From the NCBI GenBank assembly GCA_030652255.1, contig JAUSAZ010000166.1, positions 1 to 63,147 on the forward strand: DNA of 63,147 nt, given 5' to 3'. The stretch comes from Myxococcales bacterium (GTDB taxonomy: Bacteria > Myxococcota_A > Polyangia > Polyangiales > Ga0077539). Position 1 is the first letter of the stretch. Each line of letters begins with the position of its first letter. The translations under genes and the position numbers were made by a program. Below the pieces are notes generated by a model. It had not been told where the DNA came from and made no database searches. It saw only the letters and a program-made list of their open reading frames with translations. Below are positions 8,534 through 16,234 of this stretch, piece by piece.

Positions 8534-10087
8534 TCAGGCCGCGTTCGCGAGCGCCTTCATCCTCTCAGCGTAGGCACGTGGCGTGAGCGCCCCCAGCCCG
8601 CCGTGGCTCGTCGTGCGCAGCGCCTCCAGCGTGTCGAGCAGGTAGCGCCGCGGATCGAGGCCGTGTAGCCGACAGCTCATCGTCAGGCTCCACAGCACGC
8701 AGCCGCGGCGCGCGCCCCCGAAGGTCCCTCGGAAGATCCACGCCTTCCTTCCGACGACGAGGTGTCTCAGCAGCCTCTCGCTCTCGTTGTTCGTCCAAGG
8801 CACACGGCCGTCTTGGAGGAATCGCGTGAGTCCCTTCCAGTGTCGGAGGGCGTAGTCGAAGGCCTCCGCCATCGGACTGCGCGGACCGAGCTTCGGCCTC
8901 TCCTCGACGAGCCAGGCGTGGAAGCGCTCGAAGTGCGGGCCGAGCACCCGCTCCCGCTCGCCGCGGCGCGCGAGCGGGTCCATCGCCGCGGTGCGCCGCT
9001 CCTCGATCGCGACCTCCCGGTAGAAGGCGAGCGCGACGTCGGCGCGAGCGCGGTCGGTCCCTCGGGCGTCGTAGAAGCCTCGTCGCGCGTGGGCGTTGCA
9101 GAGCGCGAGGTCGATCCTCATCGAGGCGGCCACCGTGCCCGTGTGCACCGTGGCGGCGTCCCCGACCACCACGCCGCCGAGGCCCTCCATGCCTTCGAGC
9201 ACGCTTGGGGCGTCGGCGGCGCGCAGCGCGCGGTAGACCACGTGCCCCGCCCCGTGGCGCACGTACACCGTGCGGCGGGCGCAGTGCGGGCGCGCGAGGA
9301 TCTTCACCCCGGTGCCGTCGATGCCCAGCACCGCGTCGCTCCCGAGCAGCTCGCGCTCCATCCGATCGACCACCGGGCGAAGCGCGTCCGAGACCCGCGC
9401 GGCGACGCGAGCGAGCGTGCTGCGGTCGATGGTGAGGCCCTCGCGCAGGAAGATCCCCGCCATGCGGTGGAAGGGCAGATGATCGGCGTAGTGCATCACC
9501 GCGATGTCCACCGCGAGGCTCGCACCCACGCCGCCGGCGCCCGTGGCGGGCGGCTCCTCGGCGGGCGCGATCTGCACCCCGCCCTGCTTGCAGCCCGCGC
9601 AGGCCATCTTGCGCCGGTGGGTGACGATTCGCAGGTAGCGTGCGGGCTCCCGCTCGGTCACCTCGCGCCGCTCCTCGCCGATCACCGCGAGCGCCTCGCC
9701 GCAGCACGCGCACGTGGTCCGCTCGGGGTCGAGGTAGACGTGCTTCTCGGTCACGCACGCGGGGTCGAGCGCGAGGCGGGCGCGGCGGCGGCGAGAGACG
9801 ACGTCGCGCTCGTGCGCCTTCACGCGGCGCTTGGCGACGGGCTCCTCGGGCGTGGTGTCGTTGCTCGGCGCGAGGTCCACGCCGGGGAGCACGAGCGCCT
9901 CGGGATCGACGCGCTCGCGCCGGTCGCCGAAGACGATCTTCTGCAGGCGAGCGAGCTCGAAGGCCTTGCGCTCGAGCTCCACGCGCAGATCGCGGATCGT
10001 GGCGTCGCGCGCCGCGAGCAGGACCTCCTGAGCGGCGATGTGGCCCTGGAGGAGCGCCACGATCACGATCGCTTCGTCGCCCTGCAT
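8534..10087 (-). CDS. tnpC: IS66-family transposase TnpC
   Basis: This 517-aa DDE transposase has an N-terminal coiled-coil segment (residues ~20-55), a linker, and a zinc-finger-like domain with two Cys pairs ('CACCGEAL' and 'CAGC'). The catalytic domain follows, with 'GIDGTGVKI' (first Asp), 'CNAHARRGF' and 'VPWTNNESERLLR' (final Glu). Length and order match IS66 TnpC, and no frame disruption is seen. Confidence 0.9.
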   Translation of the reverse strand: MQGDEAIVIVALLQGHIAAQEVLLAARDATIRDLRVELERKAFELARLQKIVFGDRRERVDPEALVLPGVDLAPSNDTTPEEPVAKRRVKAHERDVVSRRRRARLALDPACVTEKHVYLDPERTTCACCGEALAVIGEERREVTEREPARYLRIVTHRRKMACAGCKQGGVQIAPAEEPPATGAGGVGASLAVDIAVMHYADHLPFHRMAGIFLREGLTIDRSTLARVAARVSDALRPVVDRMERELLGSDAVLGIDGTGVKILARPHCARRTVYVRHGAGHVVYRALRAADAPSVLEGMEGLGGVVVGDAATVHTGTVAASMRIDLALCNAHARRGFYDARGTDRARADVALAFYREVAIEERRTAAMDPLARRGERERVLGPHFERFHAWLVEERPKLGPRSPMAEAFDYALRHWKGLTRFLQDGRVPWTNNESERLLRHLVVGRKAWIFRGTFGGARRGCVLWSLTMSCRLHGLDPRRYLLDTLEALRTTSHGGLGALTPRAYAERMKALANAA

Positions 10088-10140
10088 GCCCGCTCCAACG
10101 CGGTGGTCGGGGAGAGAATTCCGAGGCGGGAACGATTTCG

Positions 10141-10461
10141 TCAGCGGCGAGGAGCGCCCGCGAGGACGAGCGCGAGCTCACGCGGCTCGATGCGCACCGA
10201 GCGGTCGCCCGCGAGCACAGCGGCGGGCAGGTGGAAGCGGCCGGCGTCGAGTCTCTTGTAAAGAATCACGAGTCCAGAGCCGTCGTGGAAAAGTAGTTTG
10301 CAACGCGAGCCATCGCGGTTGATGAAGAGGACGACGGCGCTGCGCAGGGCGTCGAGACCGAGCTGCTCGCGGGCGATGGCGATGAGCACGTCGAAGGAGC
10401 GGCGGAAGTCCACCGGGTCGAGTGCCGCGTAGAGCGGCCGGGTGGCAGGCAGCAGGATCAC
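10141..10461 (-). CDS. tnpB: IS66 accessory protein TnpB
   Basis: A 106-aa protein with the IS66 Orf2 signature: 'DPVDFRRSFDVLI' near the start, 'LFINRDGSRCKLLFHDGSGLVILYKRLDAGRF' in the middle (written here as the family hallmark region, residues ~45-77). Needed with TnpA for IS66 transposition. It overlaps the tnpA stop by an ATGA and precedes tnpC by ~50 bp. Confidence 0.9.
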   Translation of the reverse strand: MILLPATRPLYAALDPVDFRRSFDVLIAIAREQLGLDALRSAVVLFINRDGSRCKLLFHDGSGLVILYKRLDAGRFHLPAAVLAGDRSVRIEPRELALVLAGAPRR

Positions 10462-10778
10462 GACGCCCCCAGCGCGCCGACCCAGGCGCGGAGTGTCGCC
10501 GCGGGCAAGGTGAGCGGGAAGCGCAGTCGGCGCCCGTCGGGGAACACCACCTCGCAGGCGGGCTCGACCTCCACGGTGATGGGCACCAGGCGCGGGGTCG
10601 CCGCGGAGGGCTCCTGCGCACTCGGCGGGAAGCGTCGCCGCCAGCGGTACAGGGTGTCGGGCTTGAGGCCGTGCTCGCGGGCGTAGGTAGGCACGGTCTG
10701 GCCACTACGGGCCAGGGCTTCGACGTGGCGACGACAGAGCTCGTCGGGCGTCGCCGGGGAGGGTTTGGGTGGTCGCAT
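10458..10778 (-). CDS. tnpA: IS66 accessory protein TnpA (HTH)
   Basis: A 106-aa protein with a helix-turn-helix ('SGQTVPTYAREHGLKPDTLYRWRRRF') and a C-terminal half matching IS66 Orf1. The ATG at 10778 (MRPPKPSP) is preferred over an upstream GTG because the extra residues look non-coding. Its stop overlaps tnpB in an ATGA, so translation is probably coupled. Confidence 0.8.
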   Translation of the reverse strand: MRPPKPSPATPDELCRRHVEALARSGQTVPTYAREHGLKPDTLYRWRRRFPPSAQEPSAATPRLVPITVEVEPACEVVFPDGRRLRFPLTLPAATLRAWVGALGAS

Positions 10779-11034
10779 GACCGCGAGCGTCCCAGGTCCC
10801 CGCAACGGCTACTGCCATGGGGATTGCGCACTGCGTACCAACGAATGCGCCCATCCATAACAGCTTCAAATCGCCCTCCTCCCGCCTTGGCATCGACCGC
10901 GACTCCCCTGCCGCGCCCTGCGGCGGGGGTGCTGTCGCTGCCAGGCGCCGACGACACTACTGGCCCCGGGCCTCCTCAGCACGGAGAATCAGCAACTCAT
11001 AGGTCACTATATGTGAGGGCCCTGCTCCGCGACG

Positions 11035-11466
11035 TTGCGCACCGTGGAGGCCGACGATCCTGACGCCGTCATTCGCGATGTCGGACGACGAGTCGCGGAA
11101 CTCCGGGTCGGCCTCGGTTTGACCCAGGACAAGTTTGCCGAATCGCTCGGCGTTTCAGGCGTCTACGTTCGACGGGTGGAGATCGGCCAGGAGAACTTGA
11201 CCCTTCGCTCGCTGACCCGCTTTGCCACCACCCTCGGCGTCCGCACCGTGGACCTGCTCGCCGCGCCCAGCTCGCGGGAGGTGCGCGTTGGTCGGCCACC
11301 GCACCGACCGAGGATCGCCTCGGAGACCGCCCCATCGACCGCTTCCGTCGCGGACGCTCGACCTGACAAGGCTCTCCCAGGGCAGACCGAACCCGGCGCG
11401 GACTCTCCGAGCCCCGCCACCACGACAGAGCCTGGTGCGGACGCGGACCCGCCGCGTCAGGAGTGA
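11035..11466 (+). CDS. XRE-family HTH transcriptional regulator
   Basis: A protein of about 143 aa. Residues ~15-75 form a classic Cro/CI helix-turn-helix ('VAELRVGLGLTQDKFAESLGVSGVYVRRVEIG...LTLRSLTRFATTLGV'). The rest is a Pro/Ala/Asp-rich disordered tail with no recognised effector domain. Start may be the TTG at 11035 or the GTG at 11044. It stands alone beside the IS66 element and is probably an accessory regulator; the target is unknown. Confidence 0.7.
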   Translation: MRTVEADDPDAVIRDVGRRVAELRVGLGLTQDKFAESLGVSGVYVRRVEIGQENLTLRSLTRFATTLGVRTVDLLAAPSSREVRVGRPPHRPRIASETAPSTASVADARPDKALPGQTEPGADSPSPATTTEPGADADPPRQE

Positions 11467-11627
11467 ACCGCCCGCCGCAGATCCATCGACGACAAGCCGC
11501 TCGGCGCCCTTCGACCTCGGCTGGCGGATAGATTCTTCCCGGTCGAGCGGCAGCCCATCCATGACCTCGCTGACGCCGCCAACGTGGACCTCGACGGGGT
11601 GTCCCAGGTGGTCACGGTCGCACGCGA

Positions 11628-11859
11628 ACCGATCGAGCTGACAACGGAGATCTCGGAGGGCGTCCAGCGAACAGCGCGGCGGACCCGACGACAACGTCGC
11701 GCAGGACTCGCGCTCGGTCATCCACCTCGGGACGACGGCGCCTGATCCGTCGGGCATCGTGTAGACAAACACGACCTCTCCGCGCCGCGTCTCGCGGTAG
11801 AGCGCGGGGGGTTGCAGCCCGTGGTGGGGGTGCCAGCGATCGTGGACCTCAGCGCTAGC
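11628..11859 (-). pseudogene. DUF5372-like fragment (transposon-associated)
   Basis: A stretch reading 'HDRWHPHHG...LYRETRRGEVVFVY...DGSGAVVPRWMTE...LDALRDLRCQLD' matches the shape of small DUF5372 proteins often found beside recombinases: His-rich start, a V-Y strand, DG turn, Trp-Thr, and a C-terminal Asp-Leu helix. The frame stays open on both sides, but the flanks look non-coding and overlap the XRE gene antisense, so I read it as a remnant. Confidence 0.3.
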
Positions 11860-12023
11860 CAGAATTGGTTGACGTCGAGCACTCGACCCGCGGCGCTGCG
11901 CGCTCGAAACGCTGGGGGCGCTACGCACGACGAGTCATGGCGAGCTGGGCGCGTTCACCGCGCGCCTACGCCGATCGGGGGAGGGAGAGCGACGTCGCGA
12001 GCGCGGCGTGAGCGTCGAGCCCC

Positions 12024-12113
12024 TCACCTTTCGTCGTGTCGGTCGATGGTGAGTGCCTCGTCCCCGCTGGTCACGAGTACCTCGTCGAGCGCGCGGGTGT
12101 TGAGCAACAGGAA
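12024..12113 (-). pseudogene. C-terminal fragment of a paralogue of the 8087-8518 gene
   Basis: The last 29 codons (FLLLNTRALDEVL... ending RHDER) align without gaps to the C-terminus of the protein at 8087-8518, about two thirds identical. Upstream sequence in this frame loses the similarity. The opposite orientation on the far side of the IS66/XRE patch points to duplication followed by decay. Confidence 0.5.
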
Positions 12114-12286
12114 CGGGAAGCGAACAGAGTCCGTGTCCCGATCCGCCGGTGGATTCCATCGAGATGTGCATCCGGTCGCGGGACGCGGCGTAGCCTCGGC
12201 AGTCGTGCCTCCGGGACGAGGACGGCGCGACGATGGCCAAGGGCATTCGGCGCGACTGCGCCGCCGACCGCCGGGCGATGGCCGCA

Positions 12287-13852
12287 TCAGGGCAGGTAGA
12301 CACCGAAGGTCTGGCGCAGCGGCGAGGCTCCCCCGAGGACCACGAGCCTCGAGCCGTCGGGGTTCATGACGTGTAGCTCGGAGGCCACGCCCGGTCGGTC
12401 GTCGGGACGGGCCTCGCCGAAGAGGATTCGCCCGTCGGGGAGCAGGGCGTCGAACTCGCGGAAGCCGCTCCCGGAGACGAGGACGCGGTCGCGCGAACCG
12501 TCGAGCGCCGCGACGTGGACGCTCGTTCCGGCGGGGGAGTTCTGGAAGTAGAGCAGCGCGGATCCCACCAGCCCGTGCTGGTGGGCGTCTCCCGTGGTGG
12601 TCAGCATCGCCGTGCGTCCCCCCCGCTCGGGGACCACGGAGAGGTCGTCGGTGGTGGTCGAGACGGGCCACGGCCGGTAGACCAGCCACGCGTCGGGCGA
12701 GGACAGCAGGAAGAAGCCGCCGCTCGACACGCGGAGAAGTTCGCCGCCGTCCGGGCGCGCGGTCCAGAGCTCGACGTGAGGGGAGGTGGCGTCCGTGGGG
12801 TAGCGGTTCATCACGAGCCTGCCGCTCGCGGTGAGGGCCGCGAAGACAAGCGTGTCGAAGCGCGCGAGGGGGACGCCGGGCCGGGCCGGGTCGATCACCT
12901 GGACGCCGGGGCTGTCGAGGACCTGCAGCACCACCCGGCCGCCCGGGAGCACGGCCGCGACACGACCCGCGCCAGTGAGGAGCAGGGTGGGAGAGCTTCC
13001 GTCGGCGCGAGCCAGGTAGAGCCCCGGTGCGCCGCCTCCCGCGGGGCGGCCGCGGAAGGCGATCCGCCCGTCGGCCAGCTGGGCGGTGTTGTTGCCGCCG
13101 ACGGAGCTGGCGGGCACCCCCGTGGCGACCACGGTCCTCGAGCTTCCGTCGGGCGCGCCCAGCACCAGCTCGGACGAGTCCCGATCTAGCCAGAGGACGC
13201 GACCGTCGGGCGCCTCGCCGAGCAGCCGGCCGTGCCTCGCCAGGCGGACGCGGGAGGCGCCGTCGGGCGTGACCACGCCCAGCTCATCAGGCCCGTGCCC
13301 CATGCTGTAAACGACGCGGTCGCCGCGGAGCACGGCCGCGAGTCCCGGCTGGCCCGGGTCCTCGATGAGCGTCGTGGCCGCCGCGGTGTCCGGGTCCACC
13401 GCGAAGAGCCGCGGGGGCGCGGTGGGGCCGCAGGGGAACGCACAGGCGTTCGCCGCCCGGACGATCACCCTCCCACGGGAGTCCACCGTCCTCGCCACGG
13501 AGAGGTAGGTACCCATCGGGGGCGGGGGTACGAGCTGTCGCTCGCCGGTGCCGTCGATGCCGACGACGAAGACGCCCCCCTGGCCCGTCACGGCCCCGCG
13601 GAGGAACACCACCCGGCCGTGTTCCCGCGCCGTGACGTCCGTCCGCTCCACGACGTCCGCGACCGGGACATCCGCCGGGGGGACGTCCCTAGCGAACGGC
13701 GCGTCTTCCTCGGCGTCGGCAGGGACGAGCGAATCCGTGACGACGCCTCCGTCCAGACCCGGCGCGGGATGCGACGGCGGGTGCAGCTCGGTGCGCGCCC
13801 CGCACCCGAGGATCAAGCACGCGAGCACGACCCAACGACCCACGGACGGCAT
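12287..13852 (-). CDS. Beta-propeller lipoprotein (TolB/WD40-like)
   Basis: A 521-aa exported lipoprotein. The lipobox is 'CLILGCGARTELH' (Cys ~17), the CGART start seen in many Polyangia lipoproteins. An Asp/Ala/Pro-rich linker runs to about residue 75, followed by repeated blades with 'DG..R..V' or 'PDG' turns (e.g. 'VVTPDGASRVRL', 'MNPDGSRLVVL'), typical of TolB-type or PD40 propellers. Function unknown; it probably sits on the outer membrane. It reads in the same direction as the MNIO operon upstream but is separated by 90 bp. Confidence 0.7.
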   Translation of the reverse strand: MPSVGRWVVLACLILGCGARTELHPPSHPAPGLDGGVVTDSLVPADAEEDAPFARDVPPADVPVADVVERTDVTAREHGRVVFLRGAVTGQGGVFVVGIDGTGERQLVPPPPMGTYLSVARTVDSRGRVIVRAANACAFPCGPTAPPRLFAVDPDTAAATTLIEDPGQPGLAAVLRGDRVVYSMGHGPDELGVVTPDGASRVRLARHGRLLGEAPDGRVLWLDRDSSELVLGAPDGSSRTVVATGVPASSVGGNNTAQLADGRIAFRGRPAGGGAPGLYLARADGSSPTLLLTGAGRVAAVLPGGRVVLQVLDSPGVQVIDPARPGVPLARFDTLVFAALTASGRLVMNRYPTDATSPHVELWTARPDGGELLRVSSGGFFLLSSPDAWLVYRPWPVSTTTDDLSVVPERGGRTAMLTTTGDAHQHGLVGSALLYFQNSPAGTSVHVAALDGSRDRVLVSGSGFREFDALLPDGRILFGEARPDDRPGVASELHVMNPDGSRLVVLGGASPLRQTFGVYLP

Positions 13853-13942
13853 CGTACACCTCCCTCGCCATGGCTGCGTCCGTGTTGGGCTGGGGCCCCT
13901 GCGGCCGCACCGACGTAGTGATGCGGAGTGGCTGCGCGCACC

Positions 13943-14689
13943 TCAGATCGGCGCGAAAGAGCCCAGGAGGACCTCGCGCTCCATCAGGTCGCTGAGAAGC
14001 CCGGCGAAGGCTTCCGCGAAGGCCCCGTCGGCGGAGAGACCGCTGCGCGACAGCACCCCGCCGATCGCCGCCGTGACGGGGGTCACCCCGTCGTCCATCG
14101 CGTCCAACAGGTCCGCGCCCAGGGCGCTCAGCTCCAGCGTCTCGACCGACCCCAGCGTCGGGTGACGGTGCAGGAGGAGCGTGCGCGGGCGCTCGACGAC
14201 GGCCTCTCCCTCGACGGCCCACCGCACCCGCACGCGGCGGTGGGCGGGGTCCAGGGCCGCCGGGAGGTCCATCGAGAAGGCCGCCATCTCGGACGGGTCG
14301 AGGCGCGCGTCGGAGAGCGCGACGTGGTGCTCGGCGAGGTCGAGCGCGAGGGCCTCGGGCAGCCAGGGCGCGGGGCGCGACAGCGCCTCCCCCTCGGCAG
14401 CGCGCACCCACGCCCCGAAGGCCGGGGCGACCTCCCGCACGAAGCGCGTGCGCGGCGGCGCCTCGCCCAAGAACCGCGTGAACCAGCCGCCGAACCGCTC
14501 GCCGCCCGCCGCCGCGCAGGTCCGCGGGAGCGCCTCCAGCAGGGCGCGCCAGAGGCGCGTGCGGACCAGGTCGCGGTAGACCTGCCAGCGCCGCGGGTCG
14601 CCGCCCAGGAGGGCCAGCCCGTCGGCGGGGGGCGCCTCGCCCAGGCACACGCGGGCGATCGCGCGCTGCCGCCCGTCGAGGTCGCTCAC
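13943..14689 (-). CDS. DUF2063/BufC-like partner of the MNIO enzyme
   Basis: This 248-aa protein has an N-terminal DUF2063 domain (residues ~1-100, with 'YRDLVRTRLWRALLEALPRTC', typical of HvfC/BufC/TglI-type partners) and a C-terminal alpha/beta half. Such proteins form a complex with a DUF692 (MNIO) enzyme and present the precursor peptide. The GTG start overlaps the stop of the MNIO gene in a GTGA, indicating translational coupling. It is the last gene of a precursor-MNIO-partner operon. Confidence 0.75.
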   Translation of the reverse strand: MSDLDGRQRAIARVCLGEAPPADGLALLGGDPRRWQVYRDLVRTRLWRALLEALPRTCAAAGGERFGGWFTRFLGEAPPRTRFVREVAPAFGAWVRAAEGEALSRPAPWLPEALALDLAEHHVALSDARLDPSEMAAFSMDLPAALDPAHRRVRVRWAVEGEAVVERPRTLLLHRHPTLGSVETLELSALGADLLDAMDDGVTPVTAAIGGVLSRSGLSADGAFAEAFAGLLSDLMEREVLLGSFAPI

Positions 14690-15510
14690 GGCGAGGCCCG
14701 CTGGAGGATCGCGTCGAGCCGCTCGACCTCCGCCGCGAGCTCGTCGAAGGGCGGGAAGTCGCCGTCGCGTTCGAGGAGCACCGGCACCCGGCCGGTGCGG
14801 GAGAGGGCGAACTCGAGCAGCTCGTAGACCTCCGCGCAGACGGGCTCCCCGTGCGTGTCGATGCGGAAGCCGTCGGCGCCGGTGAAGTGACCCGCGACGT
14901 GGATCTGCACCACGCGGTCGGCGGGGATCCGTTGCAGGAAGTCCCGCGCGTCGGTGCCGTGGTTGCGGGCATTGACGAAGGCGTTGTTCACGTCGAGCAG
15001 GAGCCGCGCGTCGCTCCGGGAGAGCACCTCGCCGAGGAAGTCGGCCTCGCTCATCTCCGCGTCGCCGGGGTGGGCGTACCAGGAGATGTTCTCGACGGCG
15101 ATCGGGAGGCTGAGGGCGTCCTCCAGCAGGCGCACGCGGTCCACCACCGCGCGGACGCTCTCGCGGGTGAAGGGCATCGGCAGGAGGTCGTGGAGGTGCG
15201 CGCCGTCCACGGCGCCGAAGCACAGGTGGTCGCTGTGCCAGGGCGTTCCCACGGACTCCAGGAAGGCGCGCAACGCCCGGAGGAAGGCGGGGTCCGGCGG
15301 GACCCGATCGCCGAGGCCCAGGCTGAGGCCGTGGGTGACCACCGGGAAGCGCCCGCGCGCGTCGGCGAGCATGCGCTCGAAGAAGCCCCCGCGGCCCATG
15401 TGGTTCTCGGGGGAGACCTCGACCCAGCGCAGCGAGGGCGGAGCCCGGGTCATCAGGTCACCGACCAGCGGCGCCCGAAGTCCCAGGCCGACCCCCTCCA
15501 CGCGCGCCAT
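14686..15510 (-). CDS. MNIO (DUF692) peptide-modifying enzyme, BufB-like
   Basis: A 274-aa TIM-barrel enzyme of the multinuclear non-haem iron oxidase family (MbnB, TglH, ChrH, BufB), whose members oxidise Cys residues of ribosomal peptides. Family residues are visible in order: 'SPENHMG' (~35), 'VTHGLSLGLG' (~60), 'WHSDHLCF' (~92), 'VENISWY' (~140), 'LLLDVNNAFVNARNH' (~170), 'QIHVAGHF' (~200), 'DTHGEPV' (~217) and 'LLERDG' (~245). The His/Glu/Asp set for metal binding therefore looks intact. It starts 3 bp after the precursor gene and overlaps the partner gene. Confidence 0.9.
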   Translation of the reverse strand: MARVEGVGLGLRAPLVGDLMTRAPPSLRWVEVSPENHMGRGGFFERMLADARGRFPVVTHGLSLGLGDRVPPDPAFLRALRAFLESVGTPWHSDHLCFGAVDGAHLHDLLPMPFTRESVRAVVDRVRLLEDALSLPIAVENISWYAHPGDAEMSEADFLGEVLSRSDARLLLDVNNAFVNARNHGTDARDFLQRIPADRVVQIHVAGHFTGADGFRIDTHGEPVCAEVYELLEFALSRTGRVPVLLERDGDFPPFDELAAEVERLDAILQRASP

Positions 15511-15513
15511 CGC

Positions 15514-15948
15514 TCAGTGGGCGTGGGCGTGAGGGCGAGCGGGGGCCGCGGGAGGAGGCGCCGCGGCGGGGGTCGTGGGGGCCGGGGCGGGCGGTGCGGT
15601 CGGCTGCGCCGCGGTCGTCCCCGGCGCGGCCGGGGCGGCTGGGGCGGCCATGTGCGCGCCGCAGTTCCCGTCCTGTCCGCAGCTCATCGCCTGCCCCGTC
15701 GCCGCTCCCTGCGGGGCCGCCGGAGCCGCCGGGTTCGCCCCCGGAGCGCGGCCCATGTTGGCGCCGCAGTTGCCGCTCTGGGCCATCGCAGCACTGCAGC
15801 TGCCGGCCTGCCCTGTGGCCGGTTGAGCGCTCGCGCTCGTCGGGGGCTGCGCCATCGCTGGCGGATTGCTCGCGCAGCCCTCGAGGGCCGCGCCGCCCAG
15901 AGCGGCAGACACCATTGCCAAAAGCTTCGCGCGGGTCTCGTGGTTCAT
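15514..15948 (-). CDS. Candidate MNIO substrate: exported Cys/Met-repeat precursor peptide
   Basis: A 144-aa protein encoded directly before the MNIO gene, the usual place for its substrate. Residues 1-24 form an export signal ending 'AALEGC', possibly a lipobox. The mature part is Ala/Pro-rich with two short repeats: 'SCSAAMAQSGNCGANM' (residues 50-65) and 'SCGQDGNCGAHM' (89-100), sharing SC-x(n)-GNCGA(N/H)M. The tail is 'RPHAHAH'. Bufferin precursors (BufA) are exported, Cys-rich, MNIO-modified copper binders. This one lacks the EGKCG repeats I know, and it adds Met and His. A modified, copper-binding product is inference from gene context. Confidence 0.7.
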   Translation of the reverse strand: MNHETRAKLLAMVSAALGGAALEGCASNPPAMAQPPTSASAQPATGQAGSCSAAMAQSGNCGANMGRAPGANPAAPAAPQGAATGQAMSCGQDGNCGAHMAAPAAPAAPGTTAAQPTAPPAPAPTTPAAAPPPAAPARPHAHAH

Positions 15949-16234
15949 CGGGTCACTCGCTCCTTGGGACGCTCCGCGGCCCGTCGGCCGTCGCGTGAGG
16001 TCCTATTGGGCAGGTACTAGCCGTGTCCATCCCGTCCGTGACCCCGAGGCTCCTACAAACCGCCCCCGCGACCCGCACAATCGTCCATCCCATGCTCGGG
16101 GGCGCGTTGACGCGGAGGAGGGCGTGGAAGCACGGAGGACGGACGGTCCTCTCCGCCATTGTTCAGCGCGCCGATACAATCGTCGCAAGCGAAGATCGAC
16201 GCTAGGGCGACGGGATCGCCCCTACCCTCAGCGG

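Larger units (their letters stand above)
8534..10778 (-). mobile_element. IS66-family element (tnpA-tnpB-tnpC)
   Basis: Three genes in IS66 order on the minus strand: TnpA (10458-10778), TnpB (10141-10461) and TnpC (8534-10087). Coordinates give the minimal coding extent. I could not match a terminal inverted repeat pair. Only 15 bp separate tnpC from the convergent gene ending at 8518, so the right end is either very tight or lost. Confidence 0.8.
11467..12286. other. Accessory-region scar with gene fragments
   Basis: No intact gene is supported in these 820 bp. Two minus-strand fragments stand out and are listed separately: a DUF5372-like piece (about 11628-11859) and the C-terminal end of a paralogue of the 8087-8518 gene (12024-12113). 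The remainder has no convincing coding character on either strand. Confidence 0.5.

Noticed and set aside
10779..10830. GTAGCCGTTGCGGGG on the minus strand as an IS66 terminal repeat
   Set aside because: It resembles a GTAAGCG-type end, but no matching inverted copy is found near 8519-8533, so the element ends stay undefined.
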